Assembly (NCBI GenBank): GCA_003216275.1
Contig: QCJC01000003.1
Location: 1 to 64,000 of the forward strand
Direction of reading: 5' to 3'
Length of the DNA: 64,000 nt
From: Prochlorococcus sp. AG-402-P18
GTDB taxonomy: Bacteria; Cyanobacteriota; Cyanobacteriia; PCC-6307; Cyanobiaceae
The notes beneath the pieces are model-generated. The model saw nothing but the letters and a program-made list of their open reading frames with translations. It had not been told where the DNA came from and made no database searches. Both the position numbers and the translations under genes were made by a program. Of the stretch, positions 15,634 through 23,374 are shown piece after piece; position 1 is the stretch's first letter; the number at the start of each line of letters is the position of its first letter.

Positions 15634-15707
15634 TCGGGGCGACAGGATTCGAACCTGCGACCTAGTGCTCCCAAAGCACCCGCGCTACCAAGCTGCGCCA
15701 CGCCCCG
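15634..15707 (-). tRNA. tRNA-Pro (anticodon UGG)
   Basis: A complete 74-nt cloverleaf: acceptor CGGGGCG/CGCCCCG with discriminator A, D arm with GCGC stem, anticodon loop TTTGGGA giving UGG, and T loop GTTCGAATC. No encoded CCA. It is the attachment gene of the flanking element, which abuts its 3' end. Copies of its 5' half recur at 18,256 and, more decayed, at 18,134 and about 16,985. Confidence 0.95.
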
Positions 15708-16102
15708 CCAAAAATAATTGTAGCCCCTGATAGCTTCTAAGAGAATAGAAATTCTCTAAAGATTGATGCAACAATGATCAAATACAATCATTGGAACCTT
15801 TTTGTCGCCTGCAATTGACTTGAATCTCAATCAATATCAACGTTCATAGAGAGTAAGAAAGTTCCATATCCCTGTAAAGTCATAAAGGCAATTTTCATCC
15901 AAATAAGTAATACCCTCAAAATTGCTAAATATTCTATAAAAAATCACAGTTGAAGATAGAAAAATATTTTTGTCGTTAGAAATTTAGTGTTTTTTCGCTA
16001 GTAATTACAAATATAGTATATTCAAATTACAAAAATAAAAAATTTTTGGTTTTCAACGTATGATAAAAAATAATAAATTATTTTAGGGAAGAAGAACTAA
16101 GC
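15708..16102. other. Non-coding tRNA-Pro upstream region, very AT-rich
   Basis: The first roughly 95 bp should carry the tRNA-Pro promoter. They align by eye with 18,289-18,385, including ATTGTAG, GATCAAAT and a CTTTTT block. The rest is strongly AT-rich with no open frame and probably contains the promoter of the 16,103 gene. Confidence 0.5.
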
Positions 16103-16900
16103 ATGTTTTCTTTAGATAATGATTTTCTCCCATTTCTAGAATCTTACAAAAAATTATTTGATAAGAAAACTATCCAAATAGGTGAATGGTATTTAATAAG
16201 GCTTGGAGTTGCAAATGCTACTGGTGATAATGATTTAGATCCTGATGATTTCGATGATAATGACTTTATTGAAAACCAAGTTGGAATACAAATAACTATA
16301 GCTGATGTAAGTATTGAAGGGAAAAGTTTTACTTTAATAGATTTAGGAGATGGAAATTCAGCTTTATGTAAAGACTTACTATATAAAAGGGATGATTATT
16401 CCGATGACATAACAGCTTTTACTGAGACACTTTATAATCTAAAGCCAAATTTATTTGAAGGATCTGAAGCAAAGGAATACGTAGACGTATTAAATGCTAT
16501 AAAAAAGTTCGATACAAAAGGCAATGATTATTGGGTGACAAATAATTCTTCGTCTCCGAACAATTTAAATATTCCATTTCCTTTCTGGCTACTATCATCT
16601 CTAACTTTAGCTGCTAAAGATAGTGACTCAGCTTGGATTTATTGGTTAACAGGGTATCCTCATGAGTTAGAAAAGTATTTTTTTTATGAAGGAAGAGATT
16701 CCACTCCAATAGCAAAATATTCTCCAAGTGTATTCATGATATGTTCGAAAATAGATGATTCAGAAGGAGAATTTACATTTAAAGATGGATTATTCTCTCT
16801 AAGTGAATGTGAAGATAAATATAAAAATCTGAGTGATTTTTTCTCATATTTATCTGACAATAGTCACGTTATCGGGTTGAGCTTATCAAAAGATTCTTAA
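16103..16900 (+). CDS. Acidic orphan protein in tRNA-Pro remnant island
   Basis: The 265-residue protein is rich in Asp, Asn and Ser. It opens with MFSLDNDFLPFLESYKKLF, has a DPDDFDDNDF acidic run near residue 50, and an aromatic segment (FPFWLLSSLTLAAKDSDSAW) near 155-185. No signal peptide, catalytic motif or known family is seen. The ATG follows a GGGAAGAAG ribosome site. It lies between the intact tRNA-Pro and a decayed tRNA copy, so it was probably delivered by an earlier insertion. Confidence 0.7.
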   Translation: MFSLDNDFLPFLESYKKLFDKKTIQIGEWYLIRLGVANATGDNDLDPDDFDDNDFIENQVGIQITIADVSIEGKSFTLIDLGDGNSALCKDLLYKRDDYSDDITAFTETLYNLKPNLFEGSEAKEYVDVLNAIKKFDTKGNDYWVTNNSSSPNNLNIPFPFWLLSSLTLAAKDSDSAWIYWLTGYPHELEKYFFYEGRDSTPIAKYSPSVFMICSKIDDSEGEFTFKDGLFSLSECEDKYKNLSDFFSYLSDNSHVIGLSLSKDS

Positions 16901-17361
16901 ACATTTAATTTTTTTTTTAATTTTGGATAAATAAAATTTAAATTAATAAAAGATAACGTTTATAAGATAATTTTAGAGGATTTCATAATACCTGCGCTAC
17001 CAAGAGGCATGCCCGTTCTAATACCCCTTCATGCCAGCCTTGTGGGCCAGCAAAAGTTATTTGTATATATAACATTCTATTCAAATAATTGTTTAATTTG
17101 AGTTCTCAAATATTACTTGATAAATTCAAGAGCAAAGTCAAAACCAAATTAAATATTGGATTATAAACGGGAGACGGGAGTAGAAAACCATTGATATAGA
17201 TTAAGTTCCTACCAATCCCAGAAAGCTCCAAGCAAGTAGAAAAAGGTTTTAAGACTTTTAACAGTGCGAAAAAATGTCAAATAAGCTTATAAAGCTATTG
17301 AATCAGTCTTAGTCTGATTAGAAAGTAAAATTAACTCTCTAAAAATGAAATATATATCAAC
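16901..17361. other. Non-coding gap with decayed tRNA-like fragment
   Basis: No gene is seen. At about 16,982-17,024 the sequence TTTCATAAT, then TGCGCTACCAAG, then CCCGTTCTAATA, resembles the decayed tRNA-Pro copy at 18,128-18,177, which also has TTTCATAAT and CCGTTCTAATA. It is interpreted as a further decayed attachment-site remnant. The remainder is AT-rich. Confidence 0.4.
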
Positions 17362-17958
17362 TTATAACTTATTTAATTTATTAGCTATAGCAAGAGGGTC
17401 TGAACCCAAGTCTATAAATTCATATTTATCAGGTGATTCAGAATTAATAAATACTGCTTTCATCAATCCTTCAACAGAGGTACTCACTGTGAAATTATCA
17501 TCGCCAAAATCGTAATCATAATTTGCATCAACTTTAAAATATTTTTTAGTATTTTTTTTGTATATATCTCCATAGTTACCATCACTTGTGCTATCTGGAT
17601 ATTTAACTTCAAGATTTCTGGATCTAATAATAATTAATTCCTTTTCATAGTTTAAAATCTCTTTAATAAAGTCATCATCATCTGGAAATATCCAATTAAT
17701 GAAGCTGCCATTAGATAAATATTGATCTAATTTAGATTTTTCATCAGGAAGATAAAAGTAGCAGCCTAAAATAACTGGTTCATATTCTTCTATAAAAAAT
17801 TCATAATCATCTTCTTCATAATCATCAAGTTCAATTTCTTGAAGACAGTTATTAGACCCTTCAAACAAGAAATAAACAAGCTTATCTCCATCTTTAATTG
17901 ATAATTCACTTTCGACTGAATCACCAATTATTTCGTTGAACTTGTCATTTACATCCAT
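17362..17958 (-). CDS. Acidic orphan protein, convergent with 16,103 gene
   Basis: The 198-residue protein has close to a quarter Asp plus Glu (runs ELDDYEEDDYEFF and FPDDDDF), alternating with aromatic and beta-prone stretches (KLVYFLFEG, VILGCYFYLP, ELIIIRSRNLEVKYP). No family recognised. With the 16,103 product it forms a convergent pair of acidic proteins inside the tRNA-Pro remnant island. DNA mimicry or an antitoxin role could be imagined, but nothing in the sequence demonstrates it. Confidence 0.68.
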   Translation of the reverse strand: MDVNDKFNEIIGDSVESELSIKDGDKLVYFLFEGSNNCLQEIELDDYEEDDYEFFIEEYEPVILGCYFYLPDEKSKLDQYLSNGSFINWIFPDDDDFIKEILNYEKELIIIRSRNLEVKYPDSTSDGNYGDIYKKNTKKYFKVDANYDYDFGDDNFTVSTSVEGLMKAVFINSESPDKYEFIDLGSDPLAIANKLNKL

Positions 17959-18051
17959 GTTATTGAAAAATCAAGTTTCACATTTAAATAATAATATAGA
18001 AAAACATCCAATTTCAATTCTTTTATACCTCTAGCACCCCATTCGATTGGT

Positions 18052-18178
18052 ATTTTGTCGCTCGCTATCGCCCAGAAAGGTTTTGTTGAATTAAAAACCT
18101 AAGCTATAACAAGACTGTCGCTTGTCTAATTTCATAATCCCAAAGCACCCGGGCTATTCGAGGTAGTCCGTTCTAATA
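18052..18178. repeat. Decayed tRNA-Pro attachment copy, unit 1
   Basis: The unit runs TTTTGTCGCTCGCTA, then AAGGTTTTGTTG, then GACTGTCGC.TGTCT, then CCCAAAGCACCCG and GGCTA, the last part matching the tRNA-Pro anticodon loop and arm. The same ordered landmarks repeat in the next unit. Beyond GGCTA the tRNA similarity is lost. Confidence 0.55.
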
Positions 18179-18385
18179 AGTTTTTGTCGCTCGCTAAGGT
18201 TTTGTTGCCTCAAAAAAGCCTTGCCATCACAGGACTGTCGCATGTCTCAAGTTCTGCTCCTAAAGCACCCGCGCTACCAAGCTGCGCCAAAGAAGATTGT
18301 AGACCCTGAAAGCTGCTAAGAAAAATATAATTTTTTTAAAGTTTGAAGGAATAGTGATCAAATTCAATTATTAGAAGCTTTTTAA
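18179..18385 (-). pseudogene. tRNA-Pro remnant (5' half plus upstream DNA), unit 2
   Basis: TGCTCC.AAAGCACCCGCGC and the following TACCAAGCTGCGCCA match the intact tRNA-Pro 5' half with one difference over about 35 bp (18,256-18,290). Similarity continues through about 95 bp of the tRNA's upstream DNA. The 3' half is replaced by, or decayed into, sequence shared with unit 1, and the acceptor stem is broken (GCGCCAAAG), so it is not functional. This is what remains when an insertion supplies a new tRNA 5' end and promoter. Confidence 0.7.
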
Positions 18386-18533
18386 AGCTCAAAGAATACT
18401 TACTACCCCAGGACAAAATATTGATAAAAAGCAACGAGAAATAAACAGTAATAATTCAAATACTCCTTTAAATAGGAAAATGAACAAAGAACAAAGCTAA
18501 ATTACTAGCAACAAGAGGGTTAATTCTTTTGAA

Positions 18534-20471
18534 ATGAAAAAGATATCTCTAGATATTCAACAGTTTCAGATAAAAGTCTCAATGGCTTTAAAAGATAACA
18601 ATACTGACAATGCAATAAAAATTTGTCAAGAACATCTAGATAAGAATTTCGAGAAATGGATAATATTTGAAACACTCGCTTTTATATACCTGATCAGATC
18701 AGAATGGCTTAATTCATCGAATTTCTCAGAGAAAGCTCTTTCATTGAACAAAAATTCAGCTCAAAGCTGGTCGACATTAGGTATTGCTTTTAAAAATTTA
18801 GGTAGATATAAAAAAGCACTTTCGGCTTACAAGCAATCTATTGAGATCAATCCTACATCTGAATTAGTCCTTTCGAATATGGGACTTGTTTTATGGAAAC
18901 TTAATAGAAATGAAGAAGCTAAATTAGCATTAAAAAAAGCACTTGAAATCAGACAATCATTTCCTGAGGCTGCTTATAACCTAGGCAAGGTATATGAATC
19001 TGAAAACAAAATTGATGATTCTATTCTATACTTTAAAGAAGCAATCAAAATAAGAAATAATTATTCAGAAGCAATTGTGGATCTATCTATTTGTTTAGAT
19101 AAAAAGGGAAATACGATAGAAGCAATTAGATTACTTGAAGAATCTGTTGACAATAAAATAAATACACCTTTAATAATAAAAAATTTAATATACCTAAAAG
19201 GTAAAATTTGTGATTGGACTAAACAAAATCTAATAGAAGAATCATTAAAAGAGCTTGGGATAAAAGGAAAAGCTATAAGTCCTATGGGTTTAATGGCTTA
19301 CGAAGATTCACCTGAAAAACATCTTATAAGGGCACAGAGATTTTGGGAACAGAATTTCATTGAGGAAAGTACTAAAATGCCGTTAAATATGAATAAAAAG
19401 ATTAGGGTTGGTTATTTTTCAGCAGATTTTAATGAACATGCTGTTATGCATTTGATGACAAGAGTTTTCGAACTGCATAATAAAGATAAATTTTCGATTT
19501 ATTGCTTTTCTTTTGGGAATAAACCCGAAGATAGATATAAAGAAAGAATAGTTAATTCTGTGAATAGATTTCTAGATGTAAAAGATAAAAAAGATATAGA
19601 GATTTCTAAAATCTCTAGAGAATTAAAAATCGATATAGCAATTGATCTTATGGGATATTCTAAAAATAGTAGGCCAAAAATTTTTGCCTATAGAGCGGCT
19701 CCAATCCAAATCTCATACTTAGGTTTTCCAGGAACTATGGGAGCGAAATCAATTGATTATATTATTGCTGACAAATATTTAATCCCTGAGGAAAGTAAAA
19801 ATTTTTATTCTGAAAAAATCATTTATATGCCAAACTGCTATCAATGTAATGATGATAAACTATTACCATCATCTTCTCAATATAGTAAACAACTACTTGG
19901 AATTAATAATAATGATTTTGTTTTTTCATGTTTTAATGCAAATTACAAGATTACACCAAAAGAATTCAATATTTGGATTAGACTTTTAAAAAAAATTGAT
20001 AAAAGTGTCTTATGGTTAGTAAAATCAAATCAATTTTCAGAAATTAATCTTAAAAATATTTTAGTTAAAGAAGGAATCGATCCAAAAAGGATTATTTTTT
20101 CAGAATATATAAAAATTGAGGATCATTTATCAAGATTAAAAATTTCAGACCTTCATTTAGATACTTTTAATTATAATGCTGGCGCAACCGCTTTATTTTC
20201 ATTAAAGGCTGGAGTCCCTATCCTTACTAAAACTGGTCGGAGTTATACAGCAAGAATGGCTACAAGTATTTTAAAGTCTCTAGGTTTAAATGAATTAATA
20301 ACTACGACTGAATATGAATATGAAAATGTTGCATATCATCTAGCAACTAATAGTGAATTATTGAATGAAATAAAGTTAAAGGTAAATAGATTATTGAAAA
20401 GCGAATTCTTTAATTCCTCAAATTTTACAAATGATCTCGAAGAAATTTATATTAAATTAAATAATAAATGA
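18534..20471 (+). CDS. TPR protein with SPINDLY/OGT-type GT41 glycosyltransferase domain
   Basis: The 645-residue protein has N-terminal TPRs (about residues 40-210, such as SWSTLGIAFKNLGRYKKALS and SEAIVDLSICLDKKGNTIEA) and a GT41 domain from about 288 to the end. Typical GT41 landmarks are present: RVGYFSADFNEHAV, PIQISYLGFPGTMGAKSIDY, and DTFNYNAGATALFSLKAGVP followed by TKTGRSYTARMATSILKSLGL. These enzymes transfer GlcNAc or a related sugar to proteins. It stands alone after the tRNA remnants, so it may be variable cargo that alters cell-surface or protein glycosylation. The ATG at 18,534 is used. Confidence 0.88.
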   Translation: MKKISLDIQQFQIKVSMALKDNNTDNAIKICQEHLDKNFEKWIIFETLAFIYLIRSEWLNSSNFSEKALSLNKNSAQSWSTLGIAFKNLGRYKKALSAYKQSIEINPTSELVLSNMGLVLWKLNRNEEAKLALKKALEIRQSFPEAAYNLGKVYESENKIDDSILYFKEAIKIRNNYSEAIVDLSICLDKKGNTIEAIRLLEESVDNKINTPLIIKNLIYLKGKICDWTKQNLIEESLKELGIKGKAISPMGLMAYEDSPEKHLIRAQRFWEQNFIEESTKMPLNMNKKIRVGYFSADFNEHAVMHLMTRVFELHNKDKFSIYCFSFGNKPEDRYKERIVNSVNRFLDVKDKKDIEISKISRELKIDIAIDLMGYSKNSRPKIFAYRAAPIQISYLGFPGTMGAKSIDYIIADKYLIPEESKNFYSEKIIYMPNCYQCNDDKLLPSSSQYSKQLLGINNNDFVFSCFNANYKITPKEFNIWIRLLKKIDKSVLWLVKSNQFSEINLKNILVKEGIDPKRIIFSEYIKIEDHLSRLKISDLHLDTFNYNAGATALFSLKAGVPILTKTGRSYTARMATSILKSLGLNELITTTEYEYENVAYHLATNSELLNEIKLKVNRLLKSEFFNSSNFTNDLEEIYIKLNNK

Positions 20472-20650
20472 TCAATCAAATTTAGTTTATTCGGGTAATT
20501 AAAAGAACTGCTTGGAAGGATCTTTCACACAAAAATTATGAAATAAAGCTGAATATAAATTGGTGCTATTTTCAATCTCAGCTCTTCAATTGCCAGGAGG
20601 TGTCTATGTCTTAAAGGAGTGTTTTTATATATGGAAAGGCTTCGACACTT

Positions 20651-20845
20651 TTGCTTAACTTATTTTTTCTTTCTCTGGCGGTATTACTGACTGGATGCAA
20701 TATTTCTGGAGGTGGAGGTAGTTTTAGTTGGGACTTACCAGGCAAACCTGAAGATCACTCCTGTGAAGATGTCGGAATAATGGCATCTAGTTATTGCTCT
20801 ACAGGCGAATATCCACACTTATGTGATTGCCCCCCCTTTCGCTAA
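20651..20845 (+). CDS. Small predicted lipoprotein with non-ATG start
   Basis: The 64-residue product opens with a hydrophobic signal and lipobox (FLSLAVLLTGC), followed by a Gly-rich linker and a mature part with five more cysteines (SCEDVG, SYCSTG, LCDCPP). A TTG at 20,651 is the standard start. An AGGAG at 20,615-20,619 sits 7 bp before an in-frame ATA at 20,627, which would give a better signal N-region (MYGKAS). The nearby ATG at 20,631 is out of frame. It is probably exported and attached to a membrane; disulphides are likely. Function unknown. Confidence 0.6.
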   Translation: MLNLFFLSLAVLLTGCNISGGGGSFSWDLPGKPEDHSCEDVGIMASSYCSTGEYPHLCDCPPFR

Positions 20846-21093
20846 TTATTAAATAGTAAACAAAAGCATTGCTTTTGCTGCTCATAAGAACAAAGTATTT
20901 CTTTTACTTCCTAACTATGTACGAATTTAATTTCGCCTGTATCTACATTTGCCACTTAAAAAATAGTTGGAGCTTGTAAATCTCTTGAACCCACGACAAA
21001 AGAAAGCACCTTGCAGATTTCATTCTCGCAAACCAGAACGGTATCTCTAGATTTAACCTTTAAAATAGTACTTCGTTTTCATGGCCTTCCAAC

Positions 21094-21204
21094 TTAATCG
21101 TTAGTTCTTTCTACTTGGTGAGTTTTAGCTTCTTGATTTGATTTGTCTTTAAAACCAGCGAAGTCAACTTTCCCCCAAACCCAAGCAAGAGATGAATCAG
21201 CCAT
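21094..21204 (-). CDS. Very small soluble protein
   Basis: A 36-codon frame with ATG at 21,204 encodes MADSSLAWVWGKVDFAGF, then a polar KDKSNQEAKTHQVERTND tail. Codon choice is normal for the genome, and the hydrophobic-then-charged order looks like a real peptide rather than noise. No ribosome site stands out. I recall no certain family. Too short for usual ORF cut-offs. Confidence 0.42.
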   Translation of the reverse strand: MADSSLAWVWGKVDFAGFKDKSNQEAKTHQVERTND

Positions 21205-21310
21205 AATTTAAAGGGCAAAACTAATGGATGAATGAATATTCAACCCATCGTCTTACCTACTCATGGTAATTCCTCTGGTTAGTTAGAATGCTTGAGCATT
21301 AATAAAAACT

Positions 21311-21472
21311 TTGACTCCACACCTAAACCATCCTTTTTTGATATTAATTTGGCACCTACTTGTTGGTTATCTTTTTACAGTAAGTGTTGACTGGAACTGG
21401 ATACCGCTTACAAAAGAAGAAAAGAAAAGAGGTCAATCCCTTGATCAAATTCGAGGAAAAATATTCGGTTAA
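21311..21472 (+). CDS. Small single-span membrane protein with TTG start
   Basis: The 53-codon frame has a hydrophobic span (FLILIWHLLVGYLFTVSV, residues 9-26), a DWNWIPL turn and a charged C-terminal helix (TKEEKKRGQSLDQIRGKIFG). An in-frame stop at 21,293 leaves only TTG at 21,311 (or TTG 21,338) as start. The composition and the membrane-turn-helix layout look genuinely coding. No family recognised. Confidence 0.42.
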   Translation: MTPHLNHPFLILIWHLLVGYLFTVSVDWNWIPLTKEEKKRGQSLDQIRGKIFG

Positions 21473-22257
21473 TATTTAGTATTTAAAAAATTTCAACTCC
21501 TAATAATAAGTGAGTTAGTAGATTTTAAGGATAAATTCCTATACTTTTGATTTTCCTAAAATGGGAAATGCTTATAAATTTGATTATAAATTTCCGAATT
21601 TTAAAAGAAAAATCAATTCCAAATAAGTAGAAATCATAAAAATAGGGTCGATCACAGCAAAACATGCCACATCAGTTGAAATTTTGTATTATCTTCTTTT
21701 TTTACCTGCGAGTACAAGGTCAAATGGCTCAACGAATTAACGTTGCACTAAGTTCTATTCCAACAGGCAGCAGAGATCTAATGGAATTCATTTTCTTCTG
21801 CGCAATAGGCTTTACAGCTGGAAGTCTAGGTTTAATATGATTCAAACAATAATGCAATACCTAAATGAAATGCAGATAGCAGTTTTCAATAGTCTTAAAT
21901 AAAAAAAGCTTTAATTATTTAGGATTAAGACTTCTAGTATTAATTATGATCTAATTCAAGACATTTAGTCAAAAAACCTACATCTAAATCGTTACTCCTA
22001 TTTTATTTGGATAGTTATTAGAGAGGTTTGAGTTATATTAAGGAATAAAATCCATAATAAGTATAGGCTTTACTTTGATATATAGCCATCAAAATAACAA
22101 TTTAACATCAAAGAAATAATCGAAGGATAATAATAAATAGCATAAGAATAACTAATAAGGATAAATAGCCAGTGACTTATCTGTGAAGAAGATGTTATTC
22201 CTGGTAATTGAAGAACAATATCGAAATTATTTTTTCGAGTTCTTTAAGTGAGAGAAT
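21473..22257. other. Intergenic region without a supported gene
   Basis: No supported gene is seen. Two short frames near 21,725 and 21,781 read as plausible peptide halves (MAQRINVALSSIPTGSRDL and MEFIFFCAIGFTAGSLGLI) but lie in different frames. They could be a frameshifted small membrane protein. The rest is AT-rich. A strong hairpin follows at 22,258. Confidence 0.35.
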
Positions 22258-22295
22258 AGAAGGCAGTTTTTTTATTTGATTTTATACTGCCTTCT
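22258..22295 (+). terminator. Strong hairpin with no annotated gene upstream
   Basis: AGAAGGCAGT (22,258-22,267) and ACTGCCTTCT (22,286-22,295) form a perfect 10-bp stem with an 18-nt T-rich loop, followed by TTCTATAAAA. No protein gene ends nearby on either strand: the closest stop is at 21,472, and the next gene starts at 22,441. It may end a small RNA or be a structured leader of the 22,441 gene. Confidence 0.5.
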
Positions 22296-22440
22296 TTCTA
22301 TAAAAAGAATTTATTTAATTTAAAAAACTTATAAAAGATTATAAAAACATTTGATTCTACAAAAAATATAACTTAGCCTAAAACACAAAAAGAAATTAAA
22401 TGGTACATAATAAAGTTTCTCTTTCCATAAGGCTTCTTCA

Positions 22441-22839
22441 GTGAAACTTATCCCAAATTTTGCTGAACTCCTGCATGAAATCGAGCTACCATCACCGGAA
22501 AAATGCTTTCTCATCGAAGTTGGAGATGAAAAATATATAGACAAATGGATCAAGGATGGTCAACTTTCATGTGAACTAGAACATCTGTTCGAATGGATCA
22601 GCGTCGAATACAAACTCAAGAAAAAAAATTTAAATGAGGAGGAGCAAGCCATTGCTAAGGAGATTAAAAATAGATTTCCTATTGATAAATGGCGAGTTAT
22701 AAAAATTTTTAGTGATCACCAAAGAAAATATCGGTACTACAAAAAGGCGATAGAGGACGTGAAGAATCGCACAACGCCTCGTATGACAGAGCAAGCAATT
22801 ATGACAATATTCAGCCCTGGCTGGAGTATAAATACCTAA
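22441..22839 (+). CDS. Orphan soluble protein
   Basis: The 132-residue charged protein starts with GTG after an AAGG ribosome site at about 22,428. It reads as a mainly helical protein (NFAELLHEIELPSPEKCF, then LNEEEQAIAKEIKNRFPIDKW, then YRYYKKAIEDVKNR). No catalytic motif or membrane span. I do not recognise the family; it is probably restricted to picocyanobacteria. Confidence 0.6.
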   Translation: MKLIPNFAELLHEIELPSPEKCFLIEVGDEKYIDKWIKDGQLSCELEHLFEWISVEYKLKKKNLNEEEQAIAKEIKNRFPIDKWRVIKIFSDHQRKYRYYKKAIEDVKNRTTPRMTEQAIMTIFSPGWSINT

Positions 22840-22881
22840 TATGGTATAAATACCTATATAATGTTTAAAAGCTAACTCGTC

Positions 22882-22977
22882 ATGATTGAAAAGTACCCAC
22901 TGCTTCCTTTTCTTTTATTTGCAGGAGCACTAATAAGCACAGCGACTATTGGTTTGCCAGTATTTGCTATTAATTGA
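22882..22977 (+). CDS. 31-residue single-span membrane peptide
   Basis: MIEKYPLLPFLLFAGALI then STATIGLPVFAIN forms one clean transmembrane span. The size recalls photosystem or cytochrome small subunits, but the sequence matches none I can name with confidence (not PsaI, PsaM, PsbM, PetM or PsbN). It starts 43 bp after the previous gene. Confidence 0.4.
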   Translation: MIEKYPLLPFLLFAGALISTATIGLPVFAIN

Positions 22978-23374
22978 TTCCAGCCTATTAGTGGCCTACT
23001 TAAAATAGCTGAACTATATTATATAGTTTATAGAGGATATCTTAGGTAATTCTCATACCTAATAACCTCGAAAACTTTCTAAATTGATTCATCTAAAATA
23101 AATTAAGTTCGCTAACTTCAGTGAAAATTTTGTAATTATATTAATTAGCTAATATTGTAGACCAATAATTAAACAAAAAATATGAAGAATATAAAAATAT
23201 TACTAGATAAACCCAGTTAAGCCATGATGGTCTGTCATTACTCTTAGTCATAAATGTGATAAATCCATACAAAGACAATATAATATATATTGATGTGATT
23301 AGTCTTTAACCTTTAAGCTGAAACCAGATAACAAACATGAAAATCAAATAGTAATTACATAAGAGGAATAATTA
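22978..23374. other. AT-rich intergenic stretch, nothing identified
   Basis: No open frame, tRNA or convincing hairpin is seen on either strand. The last part carries an AAGAGGAATAATTA ribosome site for the gene at 23,375. Confidence 0.4.

Larger units (their letters stand above)
1..15634. mobile_element. tRNA-Pro-associated integrated element (tycheposon-like), left end outside window
   Basis: The segment abuts the 3' end of an intact tRNA-Pro and carries a typical integrative set: HTH excisionase-like gene (500), complete tyrosine recombinase (820), tandem RHH protein (3064), small RHH protein (9287), stand-alone DnaB-type helicase (9515) and a second RHH regulator next to the tRNA (15043). 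Between these lie two blocks of orphan cargo genes. Tyrosine-recombinase elements at tRNA genes in Prochlorococcus are known as tycheposons, and this layout fits. No capsid, portal or terminase gene is seen, so it is not a complete prophage. The left attachment site is not visible, so the full extent is inferred. Confidence 0.75.

Noticed and set aside
1-15634. Complete prophage
   Set aside because: No capsid, portal, terminase, tail or lysis gene is present within the visible part.
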